A stretch of DNA of 14,375 nucleotides from Spirochaetota bacterium (GTDB taxonomy: Bacteria; Spirochaetota; UBA4802; JAFGJZ01): contig JAEWVL010000109.1 of assembly GCA_023396665.1 (NCBI GenBank), positions 1-14,375 of the forward strand, in the 5' to 3' direction. The notes under the pieces were generated by a model. That model ran no database searches. It was given only the letters and a program-made list of their open reading frames with translations, and was not told the origin of the DNA. A program made the position numbers and the translations under genes. The stretch's first letter is position 1, and each line of letters starts with the position of its first letter. Of this stretch, positions 8,001 through 14,375 are shown piece after piece.

Positions 8001-8243
8001 AACTTTGTCGATGCCGTCAACCTCCCGGATTTTTTTCTCTATCGGTATGGTAATAAGCGTCTCGATTTCAGATGGCGCTCCGCCGGGATAGATTGTGGTA
8101 ATGGTGACCATATCAAAGGTCACGTCGGGAAAAGCCTCGCGGTTTCTGCTTTGAAGCGACATGAGTCCCATAATGATCGCCAGAAAAACCAACAAACCGA
8201 CAAGGAGTCGCTGATCGATAAAAAATGATAAGATCTTCTTCAC
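5046..8243 (-). CDS. RND-family efflux transporter permease
   Basis: The predicted protein has 1065 aa, the normal size for an AcrB/MdtB-like inner-membrane permease. The start is GTG (8241-8243), with GGAGG (complement of 8249-8253) 5 nt upstream. The layout is canonical: TM1 at about 12-32, a large periplasmic loop to about 335, TM2-TM6 at about 336-490, TM7 at about 532-553, a second loop, then TM8-TM12 at about 880-1040. Conserved landmarks include REAFPDV, YPGGAPSEIE, TM4 with VDFGIVVTEN and RLRPIILTT. In TM4 only D402 is present; the second Asp of AcrB (D408) is F403. TM10 has GLVSSTVTLVEF, without the AcrB Lys940 or the common Asn. A 15-20 residue insertion (SGIRFFGLFSFGDRNYF) lies between TM11 and TM12. 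RND pumps need a periplasmic adaptor and outer-membrane channel; none is in this window. A tetR gene lies 107 bp upstream on the same strand, suggesting local control. The substrate is not predictable. Confidence 0.92.
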   Translation of the reverse strand: MKKILSFFIDQRLLVGLLVFLAIIMGLMSLQSRNREAFPDVTFDMVTITTIYPGGAPSEIETLITIPIEKKIREVDGIDKVRGYNIENVSVLAVYLDDEYADKKEAIQNIKDAVDSVSDLPSNAEEPVVKEIKVDKTDVMRVAVYGKNGDVPYAKLREVGKKLEDYLYAFDGVAEVTNDGYLDKEFLVEVNPKLLENYRFAINDIINTLKNRNMDIPGGPLRIGEDEYVLRMKGQYSNVEEIKEQVVLANDNGFETKIGDMARVSDTFEEPEILERINGKNAIVFQVFKKRSMDEITLATKIKDDIRNFKYPHSDEVTLLLFDDTSEFTENTISTVVSSAEVGFVLCALILLVFLGPRMSSLVTLTIPLVFLVAFIFMSIFDINLNVISLFGMIMVLGMIVDFGIVVTENCHRYIEMGLEKREAILKGTHEIFFPVTVSFICTSASFVPLLMLTGLVGKFIKYIPFMIMICLSASWVVAIFLMPTFIKMFSKEEKKVPKSLELGDGEHIEKGFVGKLQRRYLVFIKGALKLRYLTVLILFILLVCSVGPLVMGWYPFVFMPGGGAESMTIKTYLPISRTLDKNLEEVKKIETIILTLPDTELKSLYCRTGIEYNNILDPRPGQGTNKSTIYVNLTREKERERSADVIENEIRERMIEAQKAGVIDKDLVFSIELNESGPPVGKPVNVEIRGESFETIEKIVREYTEALKTIDGVYDITTDLEDGKEEIRYSVDDAMAARTYVSVAQLGSALNASYEGAVATNVKIGDEDIDVRVRFDDSFRRSRESLDNVMVSNGRGGLIPLQEVTKKSIEPGYSQINRLNYKRLVQVQAYVDTKKTDSVSVNRKLAAMFRDISSRYPDYEVSYGGEQEDTQKSMSELGNLFMISVLVIYIVLSVFFKSLLTPVVVMISIPFAMVGIMFGVSTHGQPLSFNGMIAFFSLAGGLVSSTVTLVEFINIKRSEGLKTIDAIAEAGMLRLRPIILTTGTTVLGLIPTIYSGIRFFGLFSFGDRNYFVQPLALTYGYGLIFATVITLVLVPCFYHIAEDIKHKVASFLGFFGIKMKRELY

Positions 8244-8263
8244 AAAGGCCTCCAGATTTCTGC

Positions 8264-8283
8264 CGGATTATCAAAACCGGCTT
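8264..8283. repeat. Short inverted repeat between tetR and the RND gene
   Basis: GCCGG and CCGGC arms of 5 bp are separated by about 10 A/T-rich nt, some 20 nt upstream of the RND start. A second one, ACAT-TTAT-ATGT, lies at about 8337-8348, just downstream of the tetR stop. Either could be a TetR operator or a weak attenuator, but both are short enough to be chance. Confidence 0.2.
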
Positions 8284-8350
8284 TCAGGTTTACAAGCAAT
8301 GCTTTTTACGACGGCCCGACACCCTTTCACTATAATACATTTATATGTCT

Positions 8351-8953
8351 CTATTTTTCTATATAACCGAGAACAATACGCATTTTATTTATGATATTTT
8401 TTCTGAACAATTCATCGTCAAATCTTTCCGGCGAATGAATACCGAGCTTTCCGAGCCCTTCGCAGAATATTCTGTAGAGGTCGGCGATTAGAGCGGGATC
8501 ATCCCTTTGAATTATTCCGGCATCCATGAATTTTCCCATTTCCTTAACAAGCATATCCACGAACTTGATCATCACCGGTCTTATTTCTTTTACAATCTGT
8601 TCATGCCTTCCGGCGAGATACTGCAGCAGATTCATCATTGTCTTGAAATTCCAGGGAAAGGTCACGATTTCAAAAACATCATTGACAAGAACATCAAACT
8701 GACGATGCACATCGTTTTCACTGTAGTACTTGTCACGAAGCGATTCCACGTACTCCCGTATGAAGGTCACCAGCAGATCAACGACCATGTCATCTTTCGT
8801 CTTGAAATAGTGAATGATCAGGCTGGGATGAATTCCCATCTGTTCAGCAATTCTGGCGATGGAAGTGTTTTCAAAACCCTCCTTCTCCACAATTTCCCAG
8901 TAACAGTGAAGAATCTCACTTTTCCTTTCATCCGCCTTGCTTTTTCTTCCCAT
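8351..8953 (-). CDS. TetR/AcrR-family transcriptional regulator
   Basis: The predicted protein has 200 aa from the ATG complementary to 8951-8953; a GTG six codons upstream (8969-8971) is possible but has no better ribosome binding site. The N-terminal domain is standard: helix 1 at about 10-25, and a helix-turn-helix at about 30-50 (TSIARIAEQMGIHPSLIIHYF) followed by the usual 'KTKDDMV' that opens helix 4. The C-terminal 140 residues are a helical, divergent ligand-binding and dimerisation domain. TetR proteins usually repress neighbouring genes and release DNA when a small ligand binds. Here the gene is followed by the RND permease on the same strand and is divergent from the acyltransferase at 9340, so both are candidate targets. 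The family call is firm; regulon and ligand are inference. Confidence 0.92.
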   Translation of the reverse strand: MGRKSKADERKSEILHCYWEIVEKEGFENTSIARIAEQMGIHPSLIIHYFKTKDDMVVDLLVTFIREYVESLRDKYYSENDVHRQFDVLVNDVFEIVTFPWNFKTMMNLLQYLAGRHEQIVKEIRPVMIKFVDMLVKEMGKFMDAGIIQRDDPALIADLYRIFCEGLGKLGIHSPERFDDELFRKNIINKMRIVLGYIEK

Positions 8954-8993
8954 AACAACCCGCTGAATCACTGATAATGAGACAATATATTTT

Positions 8994-9007
8994 CTGAAAC
9001 CGTTCAG
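8994..9007. promoter_or_regulatory. Candidate TetR operator, CTGAA-N4-TTCAG
   Basis: This 14-bp inverted repeat with 5-bp arms and a 4-nt centre lies about 41 bp upstream of the tetR start. TetR repressors often bind palindromes of this kind in their own promoter. No second copy was found, so this stays a guess. Confidence 0.3.
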
Positions 9008-9048
9008 TTCCGGGAAATATAAATTGAATGAATGGTGAACAAAAAATA

Positions 9049-9077
9049 ATTCGCGCTAAAAAGCGCAATCCTTTTTT
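9049..9077. terminator. Terminator-like hairpin in the divergent region
   Basis: ATT-(C bulge)-GCGCT pairs with AGCGC-AAT around an AAAA loop (9049-9069), followed by CC and six T on the + strand. On the - strand the stem is followed by TATTTTTT. It is therefore terminator-like both ways, odd between two divergent genes. The stem is short and bulged. Confidence 0.35.
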
Positions 9078-9339
9078 CCCGAAATTATGTACTTTACTCG
9101 GCAAAGCGGATTACTTACAGCATATTTAGTATACACTTTTGTCCTGTTGCACAAAAATTGCCCCTATCCCCCCTCAAAGGTAAAACAGTCTTGCCTTCGT
9201 ATTGACAATGTTCATCATTGCTTCTTGCCGAAAGCCGCCAGATTCATTTCGGCGCCGTTTTTACTCATGAGCAGGCGATCTGAACCGCGGCCCGAAAAGC
9301 TATTCACATACAAAACAATCTTTTGCGGAGGAAACCCAT

Positions 9340-10602
9340 ATGAGACGCAACATAGCTACCCCTGAAAGGTACATGCTTTTCTTCGGCGAACAGTATCCGC
9401 TTAATTTTGGATTTAAACTGCGCCTCGACGCCGCCTTTGACGAGGAAAGAGCCATACAAACACTGAAGTCGATTGCGAGACGACACGCCCTTCTCTTCTC
9501 ACATCAGGAATACACGATCGGAAAAAAGAAAGACCTCGTCTTCGACGAAAACGATATTCCCCTTCTCGTCGGAAAAGCCCCTGCGGACAAGCAATGGGAA
9601 CAGCATCTGCTTGAACGTATGGTTTTCAGGTTTGATCCGTTCAAGGGACCTCTGTTTAGACTGGATTGGCGAAACACGGGGAAAGAATGCGAACTTTTCT
9701 TTGTTTTTCATCATGGTGCGGCCGACGGTATCGGTACAGTGTACTTTATTCACGATTTTCTGACACATTATGCCGGCATGAACGTCGATGTTCCCGATAC
9801 CGCGCTCATGCCCTCATTGTACGAGGCGATGCGGGAGGATATTTATCACGAACTTCTGAAACGCCCGGAACCGGCATGGAAAAAAGAAAGCCCGCCGCCA
9901 CCGAAACCCTATACAGTAGCGGAATACAGCTACCCCGATTACTATCTGCGTTTCTTCGAGATGAGTGAAGGCGGACTCAGGCGCCTCGCGTCTGAAGCGA
10001 AGGCAGCCGCTGAGACGGTGAACAGTTATCTCGGCGCTCTCATTCTGAAACGCTCCGCACAGATTTTCGGGCCAAAGGAAGGGTACCGTCGTACGATTCA
10101 GTGCCCGGTCGATTTGCGCCAGTATCTGAAAGAAGATTACCGGCCCATAGCCGCAAGCTATAACGGCATCGTAAAGGTTGCGGTTGACTGCTCGATGGAG
10201 ACAGTCGAAATGGCGGCTTGTATCAGAAAAGGAATAGCGGACAATCGTGCCGGCATGAAAGATATCGAGGAGTACTTTCAATTTCGCGATTCTTTCGACA
10301 ATGTCGAGGATCCCGAATCATTGATGATGAGCTTTCCTCCCGATACGATTGATTATGATTTCTCATTCTCAAATCTCGGACGCACGATCATTGCCCCGGA
10401 CTACAATTCAATCAGGGTTACCGAGATGTACGGTCCTGTCTTTACGGCGGTTTTCGGTGAGACGGTCATCGGATTGAATACGACCAACGGAGTGCTGCGG
10501 ATGAGTCTGATATTCAGCAAGGCGATCGAAAAAGCGAAAGAATACGAAAAACTCGGTGATGCCATCGCTGAGATTTTTGCTTCATATGACAGTGCGGAGT
10601 AA
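9340..10602 (+). CDS. Stand-alone condensation / wax-ester-synthase-like acyltransferase
   Basis: The predicted protein has 420 aa; GGAGG at 9327-9331 lies 8 nt before the ATG. It has the two-lobed CoA-dependent acyltransferase layout shared by NRPS condensation domains, PapA-type acyltransferases and alcohol acetyltransferases. The active-site motif HHxxxDG is intact: H124, H125, G126, A127, A128, D129, G130, preceded by the hydrophobic strand LFFVF. Other family-like points are 'CPVDLRQYL' near 255, an 'ASYNGIVKV' strand, SNLGR near 343 and 'TTNGVLRMSLIF' near 380-395. No signal peptide, carrier protein or adenylation domain is present. The second His of HHxxxDG is the usual catalytic base, so the enzyme probably joins an acyl-CoA or acyl carrier to an alcohol or amine. 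The gene is divergent from tetR and could be controlled by it. The substrate is unknown. Confidence 0.8.
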   Translation: MRRNIATPERYMLFFGEQYPLNFGFKLRLDAAFDEERAIQTLKSIARRHALLFSHQEYTIGKKKDLVFDENDIPLLVGKAPADKQWEQHLLERMVFRFDPFKGPLFRLDWRNTGKECELFFVFHHGAADGIGTVYFIHDFLTHYAGMNVDVPDTALMPSLYEAMREDIYHELLKRPEPAWKKESPPPPKPYTVAEYSYPDYYLRFFEMSEGGLRRLASEAKAAAETVNSYLGALILKRSAQIFGPKEGYRRTIQCPVDLRQYLKEDYRPIAASYNGIVKVAVDCSMETVEMAACIRKGIADNRAGMKDIEEYFQFRDSFDNVEDPESLMMSFPPDTIDYDFSFSNLGRTIIAPDYNSIRVTEMYGPVFTAVFGETVIGLNTTNGVLRMSLIFSKAIEKAKEYEKLGDAIAEIFASYDSAE

Positions 10603-10607
10603 AGCGG

Positions 10608-10639
10608 AGCGGGGATAAGCCGTTTCGCCTTTCCCCGCT
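10608..10639. terminator. Hairpin after the acyltransferase gene, possible terminator
   Basis: AGCGGGGA (10608-10615) pairs perfectly with TCCCCGCT (10632-10639) around a 16-nt loop, 5 nt after the stop codon. There is no clean T-run, so termination may be weak. It lies between convergent genes. Confidence 0.5.
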
Positions 10640-10706
10640 ACTTTCAAAATCTTATGGGAATCTCAAAATACCAATTTTCACACTTGCACTTCTCAAAAAC
10701 TCTATG

Positions 10707-10740
10707 AAAAGCGAAATATAATCAAGAGGCAGCCGCTTTT
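10707..10740 (-). terminator. Weak terminator-like hairpin overlapping the proS stop
   Basis: AAAAGCG (10707-10713) pairs with CGCTTTT (10734-10740) around a 20-nt loop. On the - strand the stem ends in CGCTTTT just after the proS stop, consistent with a weak terminator. The 7-bp stem and long loop make it uncertain. Confidence 0.3.
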
Positions 10741-12442
10741 ACAATGTAAGCAGCAGTTCCCTGATTTTCGCTGCGGCATTCTCCGGCTCGATAAGTATCT
10801 GCTCGCCGCTCTTGCGCACTTTCACTTCGAGCTTGCCCTCACCGAAAAGTGTTTTTCCGCAAGTCACACGCAGCGGCAGTCCGATGAGATCCGAATCGGC
10901 GAATTTGACGCCGGGACTCGCCTTACGATCATCATAGAGCACCTCAAGCTGCGCCTTTTGCAGCATCCCGTAGATCGCATCGGTCTTTTCGATCTCCTCA
11001 TCACTCTTCGCAAGCGAAACCAGATGTACCTGAAAGGGGGCGATCGATGCCGGCCACACGAGACCCTTTTCATCATGGTGTTGTTCGACCGCGGCGGCAA
11101 GCGTGCGGGTCACCCCGATGCCGTAGCAGCCCATTATCGGGCTAACAGCCTTGCCCTCTTTATCGAGGACCGTCACGTTCATCGCCTTCGTGTATTTGTA
11201 GCCGAGCTTGAAGATGTGCCCCACCTCGATCCCCTTGGTCTCTTTCATGGGCTTGCCACACACAGGACAACCGTCGCCTTCGTGCGCCGAAACGATATCG
11301 GCACTCTGCCCTATCGCGAAATCTCGCCCCGGTACAACATTCGTATAGTGCATGTCTTTTTCATTGGCACCGGTAATCGCATTTTTAACAGAAGCCACAC
11401 CCGTATCGAAGAGACATCGCAGCCCTATTCCGACAGGACCTGCGAAACCCACCGGTGCACCCGTAACGCGAATCACCGTTTCATCGTCGGCAAGGGCCAG
11501 CTCTGCGGCACCAAGCGCAGCCGCAAGCTTAACCTCATTTATCTCACGATCACCCGTAACGACGACCATAAGGGGCTCTCCGTCGGCAACATAGATAAGC
11601 GACTTGAGAAAGACCCCTGCCGTCGTTTTAAAAAAGGCGCTCAGATCATCGATGGTGCGTACATCGGGTGTTGCGACTTTTTCCATTACAGCGGCAGCCG
11701 GAGCAGCTTCGGATGCTGTTTCGCGCAGAAAGCCGGCTTTTTCCTGATTCGCGCGGTAATCGCATGAAGTGCACAGAAGCAGTGTCTCCTCACCGACTTC
11801 GGAGGCGACCATAAACTCTTCGGACGCCGAGCCTCCCATTGTACCCGTATCGGCCTGAACGGGAATGGTCGCGAGTCCGCAGCGATCGAAGATGCGGCGG
11901 TAGGTCGCGGCCATGATATTATATGACTCGTCAAGACCCGCCTGGTCGATATCGAAGGAATAGGCGTCTTTCATGATGAACTCTTTGCTGCGTATGACAC
12001 CGAAACGGGGGCGTATCTCATCACGGAACTTCGTGTTTATCTGATAGGCGTTACAGGGAAGATCGCGATACGAAGAGACGATCGTGCGTATCATGTTGGT
12101 AAACGCCTCTTCGTGTGTGGGTCCAAGCGCATACTCCTGCGCGTTACGATCCTTTATGCGAAACATCTCTGGCCCCATCGTAAACCAGCGGCCTGACTCT
12201 TTCCACAGATCCGCCGAGGTCATCTCGGGCATGAGAAACTCCTGCGCCCCGGAGTTATCCATCTCCTCACGAACGATATCGGTCACCTTTCGAAGCGCGC
12301 GTAGACCGAAGGGAAGATACGCGTACATGCCGGCAGACTCTTTTCGTACAAGACCGGCCCGTATCATCAGCCTGTGACTTGAAACAAAGGCGTCGGCGGG
12401 ATCTTCCTTGAGTGTCGGCAGTAAATATCGGGTTTGTCGCAT
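10739..12442 (-). CDS. proS: Prolyl-tRNA synthetase, bacterial type with editing domain
   Basis: The predicted protein has 567 aa, the usual length for bacterial ProS (about 570). It charges tRNA-Pro with proline in the cytoplasm. Class II motifs are clear: YALGPTHEE (104-112), motif 2 FRDEIRPRFGVIRSKEF (139-155) followed by MKDAYSF, and motif 3 GCYGIGVTRTLAAAVEQ in the C-terminal third. Between them, about 225-400, is the INS editing domain that hydrolyses Ala-tRNA-Pro; K280 corresponds to the conserved editing lysine (K279 in E. coli). The C-terminal anticodon-binding domain includes DDRKASPGVKFADSDLIGLP. GAGGAA lies 5 nt before the ATG. The gene starts 16 bp after the ilvE stop and is the last of its operon. 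No T-box leader is visible. Very sure. Confidence 0.98.
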   Translation of the reverse strand: MRQTRYLLPTLKEDPADAFVSSHRLMIRAGLVRKESAGMYAYLPFGLRALRKVTDIVREEMDNSGAQEFLMPEMTSADLWKESGRWFTMGPEMFRIKDRNAQEYALGPTHEEAFTNMIRTIVSSYRDLPCNAYQINTKFRDEIRPRFGVIRSKEFIMKDAYSFDIDQAGLDESYNIMAATYRRIFDRCGLATIPVQADTGTMGGSASEEFMVASEVGEETLLLCTSCDYRANQEKAGFLRETASEAAPAAAVMEKVATPDVRTIDDLSAFFKTTAGVFLKSLIYVADGEPLMVVVTGDREINEVKLAAALGAAELALADDETVIRVTGAPVGFAGPVGIGLRCLFDTGVASVKNAITGANEKDMHYTNVVPGRDFAIGQSADIVSAHEGDGCPVCGKPMKETKGIEVGHIFKLGYKYTKAMNVTVLDKEGKAVSPIMGCYGIGVTRTLAAAVEQHHDEKGLVWPASIAPFQVHLVSLAKSDEEIEKTDAIYGMLQKAQLEVLYDDRKASPGVKFADSDLIGLPLRVTCGKTLFGEGKLEVKVRKSGEQILIEPENAAAKIRELLLTL

Positions 12443-12458
12443 TGGTTCCTCTTCTCCT

Positions 12459-13490
12459 TTATTCTACGGTGACGAGCCAGCCCTCGGTATCGGGGAGGTC
12501 GCCGTTTTGTATCTGCGTGTAGTCCTGGTACAGTTTTGTCAGTACGGGGCCCGCCTTGTCGGGACTGCCGAAGGTGAAATCTTTCTGCTGGTAACGCACG
12601 CGGCAAACCGGTGTAATGACAGCGGCGGTACCGACGGCGCCCACTTCGTCGAATTCGGCGAGCTCTTCCACCGGAACGGCTCTTCGCTCGATCTTCATTC
12701 CGTTTTTCTCGGCGATTGCGGCGAGCGTTTTGTTGGTAATGCTCTTGAGTATGGACGGCGAATCGGGGGTGACATAGGAGTTGCCCTTGACGCCGATGAA
12801 ATTTGAAGTGCTGAATTCGTCGATGTATTTGTGCTCTTTCGGATCGACGTATAATCCGACCGAATAGCCCTGCTCATGAACCCAGTTACTGCCGGGGAGA
12901 CCGGCCGCGTAGTTGCCGCCGACCTTGCAGTCACCCACCCCGCGGGGTGCCGCACGGTCATAATTTTCGACAACGAGCGCCTCTACGGGAACGAATCCCC
13001 CCTTGTAATAGGGACCGACGGGAGTGACGAAAATCAGAAACATGTAATCGGGTGCCGGACCGAGTCCGACTTTGGCGCCGGTTCCGATCAGCAGGGGACG
13101 TATATACAGACTGGCGCCGGTTCCGTAGGGGGGAACAAAGCGCCTGTTTGCCGCTATCACTTTTTTTACGCTTTCAACGAACATCGCTTCGGGAACGCGG
13201 GGCATGCAGATTCTGTCTGCGGTGAAATTCATTCGTTTTGAATTTTCATCGGGCCGGAAAACGACAATACGGCCGTCTTTGGTCGTAAAGGCCTTGAGTC
13301 CCTCGAAGGCCTGCTGTCCGTAATGAAGAGCGGGTGCGGCGATGTGAACAGGCAGTGTCACATCTTTCGTCAATTCAGGCTGCGACCAGCCGCCCGAGTT
13401 CTGCGTGTGAGTACTGCGCAGGTTAAAATCCGTTTCCACATACGAAAAGGAAAGATTTTTCCAGTCCAATTCTGCTTTCGCGCTTTGCAT
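12459..13490 (-). CDS. ilvE: Branched-chain amino-acid aminotransferase (PLP, fold type IV)
   Basis: The predicted protein has 343 aa, of the longer bacterial/eukaryotic BCAT subtype (about 340-360 aa) rather than the 300-aa E. coli IlvE form. It interconverts Leu, Ile and Val with their 2-oxo acids using glutamate/2-oxoglutarate. The catalytic lysine that holds PLP is K189 in GDCKVGGNYAAGL. Other landmarks are the N-terminal HYGQQAFEGLKAF, RPDENSKRM, YIRPLLIGTG, the EFSTSNFIGV strand with its conserved Glu, and the TPDSPSIL substrate loop. I prefer the ATG at 13488-13490, because GTGAGG (complement of 13497-13502) sits 6 nt before it; the GTG start at 13502 lies inside that site and would add only four residues. 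It is 34 bp from the PilZ gene and 16 bp from proS, so co-transcribed. Very sure. Confidence 0.96.
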   Translation of the reverse strand: MQSAKAELDWKNLSFSYVETDFNLRSTHTQNSGGWSQPELTKDVTLPVHIAAPALHYGQQAFEGLKAFTTKDGRIVVFRPDENSKRMNFTADRICMPRVPEAMFVESVKKVIAANRRFVPPYGTGASLYIRPLLIGTGAKVGLGPAPDYMFLIFVTPVGPYYKGGFVPVEALVVENYDRAAPRGVGDCKVGGNYAAGLPGSNWVHEQGYSVGLYVDPKEHKYIDEFSTSNFIGVKGNSYVTPDSPSILKSITNKTLAAIAEKNGMKIERRAVPVEELAEFDEVGAVGTAAVITPVCRVRYQQKDFTFGSPDKAGPVLTKLYQDYTQIQNGDLPDTEGWLVTVE

Positions 13491-13496
13491 AAAAAA

Positions 13497-13502
13497 CCTC
13501 AC
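13497..13502 (-). promoter_or_regulatory. Ribosome binding site GTGAGG that sets the ilvE start
   Basis: On the - strand GTGAGG is followed by six T and then ATG. The upstream candidate GTG start is part of this site, so the ATG at 13490 is the better choice. Confidence 0.65.
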
Positions 13503-13524
13503 TTTATATCTCGGAAATACCCTG

Positions 13525-13833
13525 TCAGTATTCCATATTGTTCATGACGTAGCTGATATGTTCAAATTCTTCGGGAGTATCGAGAAGAAAGACAAGCCCG
13601 TATTTATTATTCTGCCGCCAAACCACCCTTGCGGAGAGCGTGATATCACCCCCCTTGCAAAGGTGCAGAACGATCGTCTCTTTCTCTTTCAAAGGATGGG
13701 CGGTTTCTACGCAGGCACCCGTTACCGATATGTTTTTCAGTTCGCAGTCTATCTTCTTGCGGGAAGATTTGCCATAGGCGATGTAATCACCCTGACAACT
13801 GACCCGTTCGCCGCCTCTTCTCTCCGTCACCAT
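13525..13833 (-). CDS. Single-domain PilZ protein, putative c-di-GMP binder
   Basis: The predicted protein has 102 aa and consists of one PilZ domain. Both c-di-GMP motifs are present: RxxxR as R6-GGE-R10, and (D/N)xSxxG as N34-I-S36-V-T-G39. A beta-barrel follows (ETIVLHL, ITLSARVVW, YGLVFL) with a short C-terminal helix. AAAGGA lies 5 nt before the ATG. PilZ proteins change the activity of partners, such as motility or envelope machinery, when c-di-GMP binds. It lies 15 bp after the ABC ATPase gene and 34 bp before ilvE, so it is in one transcription unit with them. A link to lipid transport is possible but unproven; the partner could equally be elsewhere. Family and motifs are clear. Confidence 0.88.
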   Translation of the reverse strand: MVTERRGGERVSCQGDYIAYGKSSRKKIDCELKNISVTGACVETAHPLKEKETIVLHLCKGGDITLSARVVWRQNNKYGLVFLLDTPEEFEHISYVMNNMEY

Positions 13834-13848
13834 ATATCCTTTCTTCTG

Positions 13849-14375
13849 CTAATAGATATCAATCGGTCCCTCACTGTCTCCGTCAATAAATTGACGAGCG
13901 TAGGGGTCATCTTTCAGAAAAAAACGCTCCCGCTCAGCCATGAATGCGATTCGTCCGCCGTAAAGCAGCAGTATCGAATCGGCTATCTTTCTTGCAAAGG
14001 TGAGATCATGGGTCACCACCACCGATGTCGAAGCGCTCTCGCCGCGTATTGAAAGGATCAGATCAGCGATCTGATCCGTCAAAATCGGATCGAGTCCCGC
14101 CGTGGGATCATCATAGAGTATGAGCTGCGGCTGAAGGCAGAGCGCCCGCGCAAAACCGGCCCGTTTTTGCATCCCCCCCGACAGTTCTGAGGGATACTTG
14201 TCTCCTGCATCACCCAGTCCCACCTTGACGAGCGAGTCATTCACAATTCGGGTCACCCGCTCCTCTTCGATGCCTCGTCGCCGTAAACCGAAGGCGACAT
14301 TGTCAAAAAGGCACATCGAATCGAAGAGCCCTCCCCGCTGAAAAACATAGCCGACATCAACAGTAACACTGGTGG
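13849..14375 (-). CDS. ABC transporter ATPase, MlaF/Mce (lipid transport) type, N-terminus missing
   Basis: The frame runs off the right edge of the window, so Walker A and the true start are outside; about 175 residues are seen. The Q-loop reads VGYVFQRGGLFDSM (Gln near 14338-14340), a form typical of MlaF-like ATPases, where 'FQxGxLFDSMxVxxNVAF' is common. The signature LSGGMQKRAGFARAL is at about 14184-14140. Walker B and D-loop read LILYDDPTAGLDPI, and the H-loop His is near 14008-14010 (VTHD). MlaF energises an inner-membrane permease and an MCE protein to move phospholipids between the membranes of diderm bacteria. The residue in the catalytic Glu position is Asp (14107-14109). The permease and MCE genes are not in the window. 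The operon continues into PilZ after 15 bp. Confidence 0.9.
   Translation of the reverse strand, partial: TSVTVDVGYVFQRGGLFDSMCLFDNVAFGLRRRGIEEERVTRIVNDSLVKVGLGDAGDKYPSELSGGMQKRAGFARALCLQPQLILYDDPTAGLDPILTDQIADLILSIRGESASTSVVVTHDLTFARKIADSILLLYGGRIAFMAERERFFLKDDPYARQFIDGDSEGPIDIY

Larger units (their letters stand above)
8954..9339. promoter_or_regulatory. Divergent intergenic region between tetR and the acyltransferase gene
   Basis: These 386 bp hold no convincing gene; an open frame from 9087 lacks a ribosome binding site and family features. Promoters for both flanking genes must lie here. Inverted repeats seen are CTGAA-ACCG-TTCAG (8994-9007), TTCC-G-GGAA just after it, CAATG-TTCAT-CATTG (following a TTGACA-like hexamer near 9203) and GCCGAAA/TTTCGGC (9227-9253). 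I could not place a convincing -35/-10 pair on either strand. Confidence 0.5.

Noticed and set aside
9087..9365. 92-codon open frame in the divergent region
   Set aside because: No Shine-Dalgarno site, overlaps the acyltransferase start by 26 bp, no recognisable features.
10958..11767. 269-codon open frame antisense to proS
   Set aside because: The opposite strand is an unmistakable ProS; this frame is a shadow.

Overview
The window reads as chromosomal DNA from a diderm (Gram-negative-type) bacterium of moderate GC. The support is an RND efflux pump, an Mla/Mce-type ABC ATPase and several exported proteins. The mix of a PilZ protein, an Mla ATPase with an altered Walker B, and a Glucodextran_C/TPR protein would fit a spirochaete or another deep-branching diderm, but the sequence alone does not settle the phylum. 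I see no tRNA, rRNA, insertion sequence, phage gene or CRISPR array.

Left part (1-4935, + strand): the 3' end of a DUF1624 membrane acyltransferase-like gene is followed by a compact cassette. It encodes a secreted TPR-like protein, a possible tiny membrane ORF without a usable start codon, a TauE/SafE- or CcdA-like polytopic membrane protein, a NapH/NosR-like polytopic 4Fe-4S protein, and a membrane-anchored protein with a Glucodextran_C (DOMON-like) domain plus a TPR-like tail. The tail resembles part of the first secreted protein. This cassette is the best candidate for an undescribed system: it looks like a membrane electron-transfer or thiol/metal module with dedicated extracytoplasmic partners, but its substrate cannot be read from sequence. 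It ends at a strong bidirectional terminator (4979-5019).

Middle part (5046-8953, - strand): a TetR regulator followed by an RND permease of 1065 aa, with no adaptor or outer-membrane partner in the window. Divergently transcribed from tetR is a stand-alone condensation/wax-ester-synthase-like acyltransferase (9340-10602, + strand). The 386-bp divergent region holds several inverted repeats, including a hairpin flanked by T-runs on both strands.

Right part (10739-14375, - strand): a tight run read right to left, Mla-type ABC ATPase (partial), PilZ protein, branched-chain aminotransferase (ilvE) and prolyl-tRNA synthetase (proS), with gaps of about 15, 34 and 16 bp. It probably forms one operon mixing envelope lipid transport, c-di-GMP sensing and core amino-acid metabolism.
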